A stretch of 54,757 nucleotides of DNA from Mesorhizobium norvegicum (GTDB lineage: Bacteria; Pseudomonadota; Alphaproteobacteria; Rhizobiales; Rhizobiaceae): positions 1-54,757 of the forward strand of contig NZ_SMYZ01000043.1 of assembly GCF_004919685.1 (NCBI RefSeq), in the 5' to 3' direction. A program made the position numbers and the translations under genes. This document shows, one piece after another, positions 26,790 through 34,701 of the stretch (positions are counted from its first letter, which is position 1; each line of letters starts with the position of its first letter). A model generated the notes under the pieces. It had not been told where the DNA came from, searched no databases, and saw only the letters and a list, made by a program, of their open reading frames with translations.

Positions 26790-27921
26790 ATGCGCGCGGA
26801 AACGCAGAATATTGTCGACGAGATCAGGCAGGCGATAACCCTGCTGAGGAGGCATCTTTGACTGGGATCAGGCCATAAAGCGGCTTGAATACCTCAATGT
26901 GCGCGCCGAGGACGCCAGCCTCTGGAACGAACCCCTGGAAGCGCAGAAGCTGATGCGCGAACGCCAGGGCCTCGAGGAAGGCATCGCCTCGGTGAAAGGT
27001 CTGACGCAGGCGCTGGAAGACAATATCGGCCTGATCGAGCTGGGCGAGGAAGAGCGCGACGAGGGCGTGATCGCCGAGGCCGAAGCCGCGATCCGCTCGA
27101 TGCAGGGCGAAGCGAAGGCCCGCCAGGTCGAGACGCTGCTGTCGGGTGAAGCAGACTCCAACGACACTTATCTCGAAGTCCATGCCGGTGCCGGCGGCAC
27201 CGAAAGCCAGGACTGGGCCTCGATGCTGCTGCGCATGTACACGCGCTGGGCCGAGCGACGGCGCTTCAAGGTCGAGGTGCTGGAAATGCATGACGGCGAA
27301 GAAGCCGGCATCAAGTCCGCCACGCTGCTCATCAAGGGCCACAACGCCTATGGCTGGCTGAAGACGGAATCCGGCGTGCATCGCCTGGTGCGTATTTCGC
27401 CCTATGACAGCAATGCTCGCCGCCACACCTCTTTCGCCAGCATCTGGGTCTATCCGGTCATCGACGACACGATCGAGATCGACGTTTCCGAATCCGACGT
27501 CCGCATCGACACCTATCGCTCGTCCGGCTCCGGCGGCCAGCACGTCAACACCACCGATTCGGCGGTGCGCATCACCCATCTGGCCACCGGCATCGCTGTC
27601 GCCTGCCAGGCCGAACGTTCGCAGCACAAGAACAAGGCCAAGGCCTGGGAGATGCTGCGCTCGCGCCTCTACGAGGAAGAGCTGAAGAAGCGCGAGGCGG
27701 TTGCAAACGCCACCGAAGCGTCGAAAAGCGATATCGGCTGGGGTCACCAGATCCGCTCCTATGTGCTGCAGCCCTATCAGCTGGTGAAGGATCTCCGCAC
27801 CGGCGTCGAAAGCACCAGCCCGTCGAGCGTGCTTGATGGCGACCTCGACGACTTCATGGAAGCCTCGTTGTCGCAGCGCATCGAGGGCGGTGCGGGCGAA
27901 GCCGTGGCGGACCTGGACTAG
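26790..27921 (+). CDS. prfB: Peptide chain release factor 2, with programmed +1 frameshift
   Basis: RF2 recognises UGA and UAA and triggers peptide release. The gene is read as join(26790..26858, 26860..27921): 23 codons from the ATG, then a TGA at 26859 bypassed by a +1 shift, giving 376 aa. The first frame gives MRAETQNIVDEIRQAITLL; the second continues DWDQAIKRLEYLNVRAED, which is the normal RF2 N-terminal region. The GGQ hydrolysis motif is in GSGGQHVNTTDSAV. The anticodon-like tripeptide is SPY in VRISPYDSNARRHTS, where E. coli has SPF. A frame starting at 26899 alone would give a falsely truncated protein. Confidence 0.97.
26847..26861 (+). promoter_or_regulatory. RF2 programmed frameshift signal
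   Basis: AGGAGG (26847-26852) acts as an internal Shine-Dalgarno, followed by CAT and the slippery CTT-TGA-C. This is the same arrangement and spacing as in E. coli prfB. When RF2 is scarce, the ribosome pauses at TGA and slips one base forward, so RF2 controls its own synthesis. Confidence 0.95.
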
Positions 27922-28062
27922 GATATGTGCAGATTCAGGTGAGGCTGGCCTGCGAATGGCAGTTTCCTGCGCTTCCGGTGCTCACGTACTTAAGTACGCT
28001 CCGCTCCGGTTCTCGGAAACAACCATTCTCGACTCAGCCTGACCTGCATCTGCACATATCCT
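27920..28062. repeat. 143-base palindromic intergenic element after prfB
   Basis: The outer arms AGGATATGTGCAG-ATT-CAGGT and its near reverse complement match at 20 of 21 positions; inner arms GAGGCTG/CAGCCTG and a central CGTACTTAAGTACG extend the symmetry. It begins inside the prfB TAG stop codon (27919-27921). The form is that of a mobile or RIME-like intergenic palindrome. It could fold in RNA and help end the prfB transcript, but has no T tract. Confidence 0.75.
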
Positions 28063-28087
28063 CAGGCGTCGGGCGAAGGAGAAGCCG

Positions 28088-28510
28088 ATGACTCGCAAGC
28101 TCACCGGAAAGTGCTTTTGCGGCGCGGTTCACTACGAGGTCGCGGACGAATTCGTCTATGCCGCGAATTGCCATTGTTCGAACTGCCGGCGCACCACCGG
28201 TTCGGCCTTCAAGCCTTTCGCCGGCATCGAAGGCGGCAAGTTTGCCCTCACCGCGGGGCATGACGAGCTCCTGATCTTCGGCGACGAAAGCGGCCATGAC
28301 GCGCATTGCGGCCGCTGCGGCTCCTTGCTTTATTCGCTCGTGCGCGACGGCGCCTACGTCCATGTCGCCATGGGAACCCTTGTCGACGATCCGGCCATTC
28401 GTCCAACCGCGCACATTTTCGTCGGCTCGAAGGCCGGCTGGTTCACCATCACCGACGATCTGCCGCAGTATGAAGAGCACGTCGTGGCTGCCGGATCCGT
28501 CGACGAATAG
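28088..28510 (+). CDS. GFA family (CENP-V-like) zinc protein
   Basis: A 140-aa protein of the GFA family, named for glutathione-dependent formaldehyde-activating enzyme, although most members have no proven activity. Zinc ligands are visible: C9 and C11 (GKCFCGAVHYEV), C28, C30 and C33 (CHCSNCRRTTG), and C74 and C77 (HCGRCGSLLY). It starts right after the palindromic element that follows prfB. A second, divergent GFA gene is found 0.7 kb downstream on the same strand. Confidence 0.9.
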   Translation: MTRKLTGKCFCGAVHYEVADEFVYAANCHCSNCRRTTGSAFKPFAGIEGGKFALTAGHDELLIFGDESGHDAHCGRCGSLLYSLVRDGAYVHVAMGTLVDDPAIRPTAHIFVGSKAGWFTITDDLPQYEEHVVAAGSVDE

Positions 28511-28702
28511 GCTTCGGCCGGCCACGCAGCAATTTCTTGCGCCGACTCACATTTGCGCTCACCATCACGGCATTGAGGGGAGACAAAAAGCATTTATGGC
28601 CGGTCGCGGCATATCTGCAAGCTGACGATCTGGCCGCTGGGAAGACACGTTCCGGGAACGGGCAAGCGAAACGCTTGATGCTCGTTTGAAAGGAACGTTT
28701 CC

Positions 28703-29080
28703 ATGTCTGCTGCCACATCCAGATCGGCCAATGCCGTTCAACCGGCTGGCCGACTTTTGTTTTCCCTGTTCGCAATCGGCGCGACCGCAATGCTGACGGC
28801 ACCTGCCTTCGCACATGACGCCACACCCACGGCGGCGAAGCCGCAAGGCTGGAGTTACCCATTCGCATGCTGCGCCAACTATGATTGTCGCACCACCCAT
28901 ACCGGCGAAGTGTTGGAGAAACCCGAGGGTTATGTCATCGCCGGGACGGGTGAGGTCGTTCCGATGAGCGACAAGCGCGTCAAGGACAGCCCGGACGGCG
29001 AATTCCACTGGTGTGCGCATCAGGCCGGTCTCGACGCCGGCAAGACGATCTGTCTGTTCGTGCCGCCGCGCTCTTACTGA
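28703..29080 (+). CDS. Small Cys-rich exported protein of unknown function
   Basis: A 125-aa protein with a signal peptide (about 1-37, TAPAFAHD). The mature part has five cysteines: C56 and C57 in FACCANYDC, C62, C104 in FHWCAHQ and C117 in KTICLFVPP. Conserved-looking aromatic and glycine positions (GWSYPFACC, GYVIAGTGEVVPMSD) suggest a structured domain. I recognise it as a type of conserved hypothetical protein of rhizobia but know no function. Two disulfides or a metal site are likely in the periplasm. The GFA genes on both sides may be chance neighbours. GAAAGGAA precedes the ATG. Confidence 0.7.
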   Translation: MSAATSRSANAVQPAGRLLFSLFAIGATAMLTAPAFAHDATPTAAKPQGWSYPFACCANYDCRTTHTGEVLEKPEGYVIAGTGEVVPMSDKRVKDSPDGEFHWCAHQAGLDAGKTICLFVPPRSY

Positions 29081-29236
29081 CGACAGGACGGCGGTCGGAG
29101 GTTCGCGATCGCGTGTGACGGGGCCGCAGGCCGGGTTTCCGCGGTTCGTGGATGCCTGCTGACAGACAGTTGTCAGGAGCACCTCTTTATGCTGCCTTTG
29201 CCGCACAGGGCGGCGGGCGACAGGAGGAGTTCGTTG

Positions 29237-29605
29237 ATGACCATCAAGGCAAGCTGTCATTGCAAGGCGACGACATTCGAGGTTTCGCAGGCGCCGCAGA
29301 CGGTGACGCAATGCACCTGTTCGTTCTGCTCGAAACGCGGCTCGCTCTGGGCCTACTACATCCCATCGCAATTCAAGCTCACGAGCCCGCCGGAGAACGT
29401 TTCTGTCTACGAGTGGGGGTCGAAAACCGTAAAGCACGGTTTTTGCGCCACCTGCGGCTGCGGCACCTTCACGCAAACACCGGACTGGTCGACCGGCGAG
29501 CCGGATTTCGACAATCCCAAGATCAGCGTCAACTCGCGGCTGTTCGACGATTTCGATCTCGACAAGGTCGAAGTGGTGGTCATCGACGGCAAGAATCTCT
29601 GGTAG
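29237..29605 (+). CDS. GFA family (CENP-V-like) zinc protein, second copy
   Basis: A 122-aa GFA protein with zinc ligands C7 and C9 (ASCHCKATTF), C26, C28 and C31 (CTCSFCSKRGSLWAYY), and C70 and C73 (FCATCGCGTF). It differs clearly in sequence from the GFA protein at 28088, so it is a paralogue and not a recent duplicate. The ATG at 29237 has an AGGAGG site 9 bases upstream, making it a better start than an in-frame ATG at 29189. The substrate is unknown. Confidence 0.9.
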   Translation: MTIKASCHCKATTFEVSQAPQTVTQCTCSFCSKRGSLWAYYIPSQFKLTSPPENVSVYEWGSKTVKHGFCATCGCGTFTQTPDWSTGEPDFDNPKISVNSRLFDDFDLDKVEVVVIDGKNLW

Positions 29606-29781
29606 CCCAATTCAGGCCATTCCGGCACGGCGATGCGGCGCTTTCGTCGGGCAGTGGTCCTCCGGGAAAAGCCGTGGGCGGCGCTTTTGCCGTTCCGCTT
29701 TTCGCCGCAATTCATGGTACAAGTCGCGGGAAGGGCTGATTTGGCGCCACCGCAAGGCGTGACTTGGAGAGGGACGATCCT

Positions 29782-30432
29782 ATGAAAAAGACTGTGCTCG
29801 TCGTCGTGGCGACGGCTGTGCTCGTGAGTGCCTGCACCACCACCGATCCGTATACCGGCGACCAGAAGATTTCCAACACGGCGGCCGGCGCCGGCCTTGG
29901 CGCCCTGGCGGGTGCCAGCCTTGGCCTGCTTGCCGGCGGCAATGACCGCCGCAACGCACTGATCGGCGCCGGCATCGGCGCGCTCGCCGGCGGCGCCATC
30001 GGCGCCACCATGGACCAGAACGAAGCCGAACTGCGCCGGCAGCTCGAAGGCACCGGCGTCAGCGTCACCCGTAGCGGCGACCAGATCATCCTCAACATGC
30101 CGTCGGACATCACCTTCAACTCGGATCAGGATGCGGTGAAGCCCGGCTTCTACCAGGTGCTGAACTCTGTCGCGCTGGTGCTGAAGAAGTTCAAGCAGAC
30201 CACGGTCGACGTCTTCGGCCACACCGATTCGACCGGCGGTGACCAGCACAATTTCGACCTGTCGCAGCGCCGCGCTCTGGCCGTCGCCAACTATCTGTCC
30301 GGCCAGGGCGTCGATCAGCGCCGCTTCGCCGTCACCGGTTTCGGCAAGACGCGTCCCGTCGCATCCAATGCGACAGCCGAAGGCCGCGCCCAGAACCGCC
30401 GCGTCGAGATCCAGTTGTCGCCGCTCACCTGA
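29782..30432 (+). CDS. OmpA-family lipoprotein with glycine-zipper
   Basis: A 216-aa lipoprotein. The signal peptide ends in the lipobox LVSAC, giving C18 as the lipidated residue. A glycine-zipper segment (about 37-75, AAGAGLGALAGASLG and GAGIGALAGGAIGA) precedes the OmpA C-terminal domain (about 105-215), which binds peptidoglycan and shows FGHTDSTGGDQHNFDLSQRRA and the late AEGRAQNRRVEIQ. This layout is that of the YiaD class. The ATG at 29782 has a GGAGAGGGA site. It is monocistronic and ends in a good terminator. Confidence 0.93.
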   Translation: MKKTVLVVVATAVLVSACTTTDPYTGDQKISNTAAGAGLGALAGASLGLLAGGNDRRNALIGAGIGALAGGAIGATMDQNEAELRRQLEGTGVSVTRSGDQIILNMPSDITFNSDQDAVKPGFYQVLNSVALVLKKFKQTTVDVFGHTDSTGGDQHNFDLSQRRALAVANYLSGQGVDQRRFAVTGFGKTRPVASNATAEGRAQNRRVEIQLSPLT

Positions 30433-30455
30433 GCTGTTCGGCAAGCCAGTGCGAG

Positions 30456-30485
30456 ACGGCCCCCAGACGGGGGCCGTTTTTGTTT
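30456..30485 (+). terminator. Terminator of the OmpA lipoprotein gene
   Basis: The stem ACGGCCCCC/GGGGGCCGT with a 4-nt loop is followed by TTTTTGTTT, 24 bases after the stop codon. Confidence 0.9.
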
Positions 30486-30668
30486 GAGCTGATGTCGGTG
30501 CTCTTCAGATGTAGAATTAGCTACTGCTAAAATACTGCTTTCCCGCAGCCATGGAAAGGAATAGCATCATCGCTGTTCCAGAGGGGATGAGGTGGTACAA
30601 CTGGCCGCGAAATCAGCATTTTCCGCCTCGGTCTTGCACGGCCAGATCAGTAAATCTGGGAGGAATGC

Positions 30669-31271
30669 ATGGCAAGAACAGCCACCCTTGGGCGCTGCGG
30701 CGTCCTCGCTTTAACAAGTCTCGCAAGCGCATGGTTGGGCATCGCCACGGCCAGGGCCGAGGACGCCAAGGCCGACATCGATGCCTTGAAAAAGTCGCTC
30801 GCCAAGTATGAGGACTACACCGCCGCCGTCCGCGACCTTTATCTGTCGACAGTCGGTTGCGTCTATTTCAGCGGAGAAAAGATACCGGGCGCGATGGATT
30901 ACCCGAAAGGCGCCATGGGTATCCATTTCGTCAATGTCCCAAGCGTCGGCCAAAAACTCGATCCGATGCACCCCAATGTGCTGATCTACGAACCGACCAA
31001 GAAGGGCTTGCGCCTGGTGGGCGTGGAGTGGCTGGTGCCGCTGACGCCGGACATCAAGGCGCCGCCGAAGCTGTTTGGCCAAACCTTCATGGGCCCGATG
31101 GAGGGGCACTATCCGCTCATCCCGAAGGAGTTCGTCCACTATGATCTTCACGCCTGGTTCGGGGACAACCCGAACGGCATGTTCAGTCCGACGAACCCGA
31201 ACGTGAAATGCAGCAAGGCCGAGTTTCCGATGCTGGAGAAGCCGACCAAGATGATGCCCGGGCCGATGTAA
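30669..31271 (+). CDS. Exported protein of unknown function
   Basis: A 200-aa protein with a signal peptide (about 1-30, GIATARAED). The mature chain starts with a short charged helix (KADIDALKKSLAKYEDY) and then has a mixed pattern rich in aromatic and proline residues: CVYFSGEKIPGAMDYPKGAMG, HPNVLIYEP, GLRLVGVEWLVPL, HYDLHAWFG and NPNGMFSPTNP. Two cysteines (C64 and C190 or so) could form a disulfide. The run of His, Asp and Tyr near HYDLHAWF could bind a metal. I do not recognise a named domain. A GGGAGG site precedes the ATG. Confidence 0.65.
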   Translation: MARTATLGRCGVLALTSLASAWLGIATARAEDAKADIDALKKSLAKYEDYTAAVRDLYLSTVGCVYFSGEKIPGAMDYPKGAMGIHFVNVPSVGQKLDPMHPNVLIYEPTKKGLRLVGVEWLVPLTPDIKAPPKLFGQTFMGPMEGHYPLIPKEFVHYDLHAWFGDNPNGMFSPTNPNVKCSKAEFPMLEKPTKMMPGPM

Positions 31272-31288
31272 CGGGCGAGTCAGGCTAG

Positions 31289-31399
31289 CTAGCAGGCTGT
31301 GGAAAAAGGATCGGAGATGCCCGTTTTGACTCTGGTTTGTGCTCGGTCTGATTCTGATACGTTCCGTGAACAAAACAGTTTTTCAACAGCCTGCTAGAG
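31289..31399. mobile_element. 111-bp MITE-like inverted-repeat element
   Basis: The ends CTAGCAGGCTGTGGAAAAA and TTTTTCAACAGCCTGCTAG are inverted copies with one mismatch, and the middle has no coding capacity. CTAG at both outer edges could be part of the repeat or a target duplication. The terminal sequence resembles insertion-sequence ends, so it may be a non-autonomous derivative moved by a transposase elsewhere in the genome. No transposase is encoded in the window. Confidence 0.7.
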
Positions 31400-31548
31400 C
31401 GTGAACTCATAAACGGGCGCGGTTAGATCAACACGTATGTCTGCTTCCGAGGCGAAAGCGGCCATTCTCCGCTACCGTTGCCGTGTCGCAGCAGCAAGCC
31501 CTTGTTCTAAGATAAACCCGTCATGGAACTCTCATCAGGGAGGATACA

Positions 31549-32454
31549 ATGATCAAGCGGGGACGCATGGGGGTGATAGCGGCTTCGTGGGCCCTTTGGC
31601 TTTTTACTCTGCCCGCCCAGGCGAGCAACTTAGGTGATCTTGTCAGGAATGGCGACGTCGCAGCGGTGACTTCCGCCTTGGACAAAGGCGCCGCTATTGA
31701 CGAAATTGACGGTGTTACGGCGCTCTATATCGCCTGCGAAGGCGGACATGTCGAATTGGCAAAACTTCTGATCAATCGTGGGGCGGACGTTAACCTGCCC
31801 GTCAGTTGGCAACGAACGCCACTCTACGCCGCGAACAAGGGTGGGTACGCTGACATCGTGAAGCTGTTACTCGATAATGGGGCCAATCCAAATCAGTTGG
31901 CGAAAGCGCAGACCCCACTGCACGTGGCTGCCGAGAATGGCTGCCTTCAGTGCGTCATCCATCTTGTGGATGCTGGAGCAGACGTCAATGCACTGACATC
32001 GAATGGAAGTCCGCCCATACATTTGGCCAAGCTCAGAGGTCACGACGACGTCGTGGCCTACTTGCACAGTCACGGCGCCGGACGACCGGCCATTGCGCCG
32101 ATTTCGGCACGACTTGCATCGGCAAACGCTGAATCGGGCAAAGAAATTTTCGACAGAACGTGCGGAGCTTGTCATCTTGTAGCGCCGGGGGTCGAGAATC
32201 CCAAGCCCAATCTGTGGGGCATCGTAGGGCGGCGGAAGGCTTCGCAAAGCGATGTCACGTATTCGTCAAGTCTAAAGGACGCTGGTGGCGATTGGACCTT
32301 TGAGGAACTCAATTTTTTTATCTCAAATCCCGCACTCACTTTGCCTGGAACAGATATGCTTTTCCCGGGTCTGCAGGACGAGAAGCAGCGAGCAGACCTC
32401 ATCGCTTACCTGCGGACCTTGAGTGACACACCGTTGCCGCTTCCCGACAATTGA
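31549..32454 (+). CDS. Exported ankyrin-repeat / cytochrome c fusion
   Basis: A 301-aa periplasmic protein. A signal peptide covers about 1-25 (LPAQASN). Four or five ankyrin repeats occupy about 27-178, with the usual GADVNLP, TPLYAANKGGYADIVKLLLDNGA and TPLHVAAENG patterns. A class I cytochrome c domain follows at about 192-293: haem-binding C205-G-A-C208-H209, LWGIVGRRKAS, and a likely axial Met270 in PGTDMLFPGL. Ankyrin repeats bind proteins and the haem domain carries electrons, so it may dock a redox partner. Codon use (TTA, CTA, AGA-type codons) and base composition look more AT-rich than the neighbours, hinting at transfer. It sits beside a MITE-like element. Confidence 0.88.
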   Translation: MIKRGRMGVIAASWALWLFTLPAQASNLGDLVRNGDVAAVTSALDKGAAIDEIDGVTALYIACEGGHVELAKLLINRGADVNLPVSWQRTPLYAANKGGYADIVKLLLDNGANPNQLAKAQTPLHVAAENGCLQCVIHLVDAGADVNALTSNGSPPIHLAKLRGHDDVVAYLHSHGAGRPAIAPISARLASANAESGKEIFDRTCGACHLVAPGVENPKPNLWGIVGRRKASQSDVTYSSSLKDAGGDWTFEELNFFISNPALTLPGTDMLFPGLQDEKQRADLIAYLRTLSDTPLPLPDN

Positions 32455-32575
32455 TTGCTTCTGTCTGGCGGGTGCTGTGATGCCGGTGCCGATACACGCC
32501 TTGTGGCCGGAAGGCAGATCATCTTCCGCCAAGGTTCGCACGTTCCTGGATATGTTGGCGTCCGGCCTGGAACTC

Positions 32576-32608
32576 AAAAACCTTTAGCCGCCAGATCGCA
32601 AGCGGCTA
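32576..32608 (-). terminator. Terminator downstream of the DEAD-box helicase
   Basis: On the minus strand, TAGCCGC/GCGGCTA closes a 10-nt loop and is followed by AAAGGTTTTT. A further hairpin GCGCGTCC-TTTT-GGACGCGC (32617-32636) lies between it and the stop codon. Together they likely end the helicase transcript. Confidence 0.55.
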
Positions 32609-32647
32609 TACGCTTTGCGCGTCCAAAAGGACGCGCGCGCAGCAATA

Positions 32648-34309
32648 TCAGACCTTGGCGACGATCCGCATGAAGGCCGGCATGTCATCGCCGAAGCCGA
32701 CGGTGGAATCGTTGTCTTCCTGGTGGCGTTGGCGGGCAGGGCGGTTGCTGTCGCGCTGCGGCCTGGTGTCGCCGCGCTCCGGTGCGCGCTGTTCGTTGCG
32801 ATCGGATGATTTGCGCTCGGTGTTTTCCGAACGGATCGCTTCCTTGCGCACGCGCCGTTCGCCGATGTCGGCGACTGCGACCTCGGCCACATCAGGCTGC
32901 TCCTCGCGTACCGTTGCCGGTGCCGCATCTTCGCTCGGCCTGGCGTGGCGTTCGCGTGGTTTGCGCTCGCCGCCCTTTTCCCTGCGATCATGGTCCTTGC
33001 GGTCATCGTCCTTGCGGCCGGCACGGCGCGGCGCGCCCTTGCCACGGCGCGGAGCGTCGTCCTCGCCTTCGCTGGCGACCACTGTCGACAGGTCGCCGTC
33101 ATGCCACTCGATCTTGTTGCCGATCAGCCGCTCGATGGCGTCGATATATTTGGTGTCCGACTTGGTCGCGATGGTGAAGGACTTGCCCGAGCGCCCCGCG
33201 CGGCCGGTACGGCCGATGCGGTGGACATAGTCCTCGGCATGGATCGGCACGTCGTAATTGAAGACGTGGCTGACATCGGGGATGTCGAGGCCGCGCGCGG
33301 CGACGTCGGAAGCGACGAGGTAGCGCAGCTTGCCGTCACGGAAATTGGCCAGCATCTGCATGCGCGCGCGCTGGTCCATGTCGCCATGCAGCGCACCGGC
33401 GTCGAAATCATACTTCAGCAGCGAGCGGAACAGCTCCGACACTTCGACCTTGCGGTTGCAGAAGATGATGGCGTTCTTCAGCTCTGCGTCTTCGGCCTTG
33501 ATCAGGTTGCGCAAGGTCTCGCGCTTGTCCCATGGCTTGGAGCCGGACTTGACCAGGCGCTGGATGATGTTGGTTGCCGCGGACGCGGCCTTCGAAACCT
33601 CGACGCGCACCGGCGCATGCAGGAATTTTTCGGTGAGCTTGGTGATTTCCGGCGGCATCGTCGCCGAGAAGAACAGCGTCTGCCTGGTGAACGGGATCAT
33701 CTCACAGATGCGCTCGATGTCGGGAATGAAGCCCATGTCGAGCATGCGATCCGCTTCGTCGATGACGAGGATTTCGACGCCGTTGAGCAGCAGCTTGCCG
33801 CGTTCGCGGTGGTCGAGCAGGCGGCCGGGCGTCGCGATCAGCACGTCGGCGCCGCGCTCCAGCTTCTTGTCCTGTTCGTCGAACGACACGCCGCCGATCA
33901 AGAGTGCGATGTTGAGCTTGTGGTTCTTGCCGTATCTGATGAAATTCTCTTCGACCTGTGCGGCCAGCTCGCGCGTCGGCTCCAGGATCAGTGTGCGCGG
34001 CATGCGGGCACGAGCCCGGCCCTTTTCGAGGCGGGTCAGCATTGGCAGCACAAAGGAAGCCGTTTTGCCGGTGCCGGTCTGGGCGATGCCCAGAATATCC
34101 TTGCCGAGCAAGGCGTGCGGGATGGCACCAGCCTGGATCGGCGTCGGCTGGGTGTAGCCGGCGTCGGTGACTGCGGAAAGGACCTTCGGCGACAGGCCGA
34201 GGTCTGCGAAGGTCAACGCTTCTTGAGCGGTCGTGGTGTCTGAGGACAAGTGTTGTTGTCTTTGGCTGGTTCGGGGAAGCGCAACGGCGTCTGTCGCGGC
34301 AAGCGCCAC
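32648..34309 (-). CDS. DEAD-box ATP-dependent RNA helicase (RhlE/DeaD type)
   Basis: A 553-aa helicase that remodels RNA duplexes, for example in ribosome assembly or the degradosome. Motifs in order: Q motif PTPIQ (55-59), Walker A AQTGTGKT (76-83), PTRELA, DEAD (184-187), SAT (215-217), then in the second RecA domain VASDVAARGLDIP and HRIGRTGRAG. The C-terminal tail of about 150 residues is basic, Arg/Lys/Asp-rich and disordered, as in RNA-binding tails of this group. The GTG at 34309 opens the longest frame; a TTG at 34249 would give the more usual start SSDTTTAQEAL and is a serious alternative. rne in the same window is a possible functional partner. Confidence 0.93.
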   Translation of the reverse strand: MALAATDAVALPRTSQRQQHLSSDTTTAQEALTFADLGLSPKVLSAVTDAGYTQPTPIQAGAIPHALLGKDILGIAQTGTGKTASFVLPMLTRLEKGRARARMPRTLILEPTRELAAQVEENFIRYGKNHKLNIALLIGGVSFDEQDKKLERGADVLIATPGRLLDHRERGKLLLNGVEILVIDEADRMLDMGFIPDIERICEMIPFTRQTLFFSATMPPEITKLTEKFLHAPVRVEVSKAASAATNIIQRLVKSGSKPWDKRETLRNLIKAEDAELKNAIIFCNRKVEVSELFRSLLKYDFDAGALHGDMDQRARMQMLANFRDGKLRYLVASDVAARGLDIPDVSHVFNYDVPIHAEDYVHRIGRTGRAGRSGKSFTIATKSDTKYIDAIERLIGNKIEWHDGDLSTVVASEGEDDAPRRGKGAPRRAGRKDDDRKDHDRREKGGERKPRERHARPSEDAAPATVREEQPDVAEVAVADIGERRVRKEAIRSENTERKSSDRNEQRAPERGDTRPQRDSNRPARQRHQEDNDSTVGFGDDMPAFMRIVAKV

Positions 34310-34441
34310 GCGCCTGCAAGATTGGTATTGCGATTAGGCGCAAGCCCGCGATTTGTCAACAGAAACGGGCGGCATTGGCGCGATTGTGAAGTTGTAACCT
34401 TAATCGGGATGCTTAATCGAGGTGTAGGTCGCTGCGCCGGC

Positions 34442-34546
34442 TCAGCAGCGGAGCTGCTCGGCGAGAATGCGCTCGTTCCAGGAATGGTTTGGATCAAACA
34501 GCAGCGTCACTGTCGCGATCGGCGATTCCCGGTGCGTGACCGAGGT
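34442..34546 (-). pseudogene. Decayed copy of the nadK 3' end
   Basis: Minus-strand translation of this stretch reads TSVTHRESPIATVTLLFDP followed by NHSWNERILAEQLRC and a stop. The true NAD kinase ends TSVTVRESPTATATLLFDP, NHSWNERILAEQFRY, stop. An ungapped DNA alignment with 35445-35540 matches at about 78 of 96 positions. No start codon or upstream part of nadK is present, so this is a remnant of a duplication. The two copies are direct repeats 994 bp apart and enclose the outer-membrane protein gene. Confidence 0.85.
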
Positions 34547-34701
34547 GCTGTTCCAGGAAATCGGCAGTTTGCGCGCTGAGCACACGTGGTGCAAATCTGC
34601 AACTCAATCGTGAATAGTTCTAAATACATCACAGAATCTCGTTTGAGATTTGAATTGAAACAAAAAACTTGGCAAGCATAAGCCCAGTGAGGGGTAAAAG
34701 C

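Noticed and set aside
26899..27921. prfB as a truncated gene or pseudogene
   Set aside because: The upstream 23 codons, the AGGAGG-CAT-CTT-TGA-C signal and the continuous RF2 sequence after a +1 shift show a working programmed frameshift.
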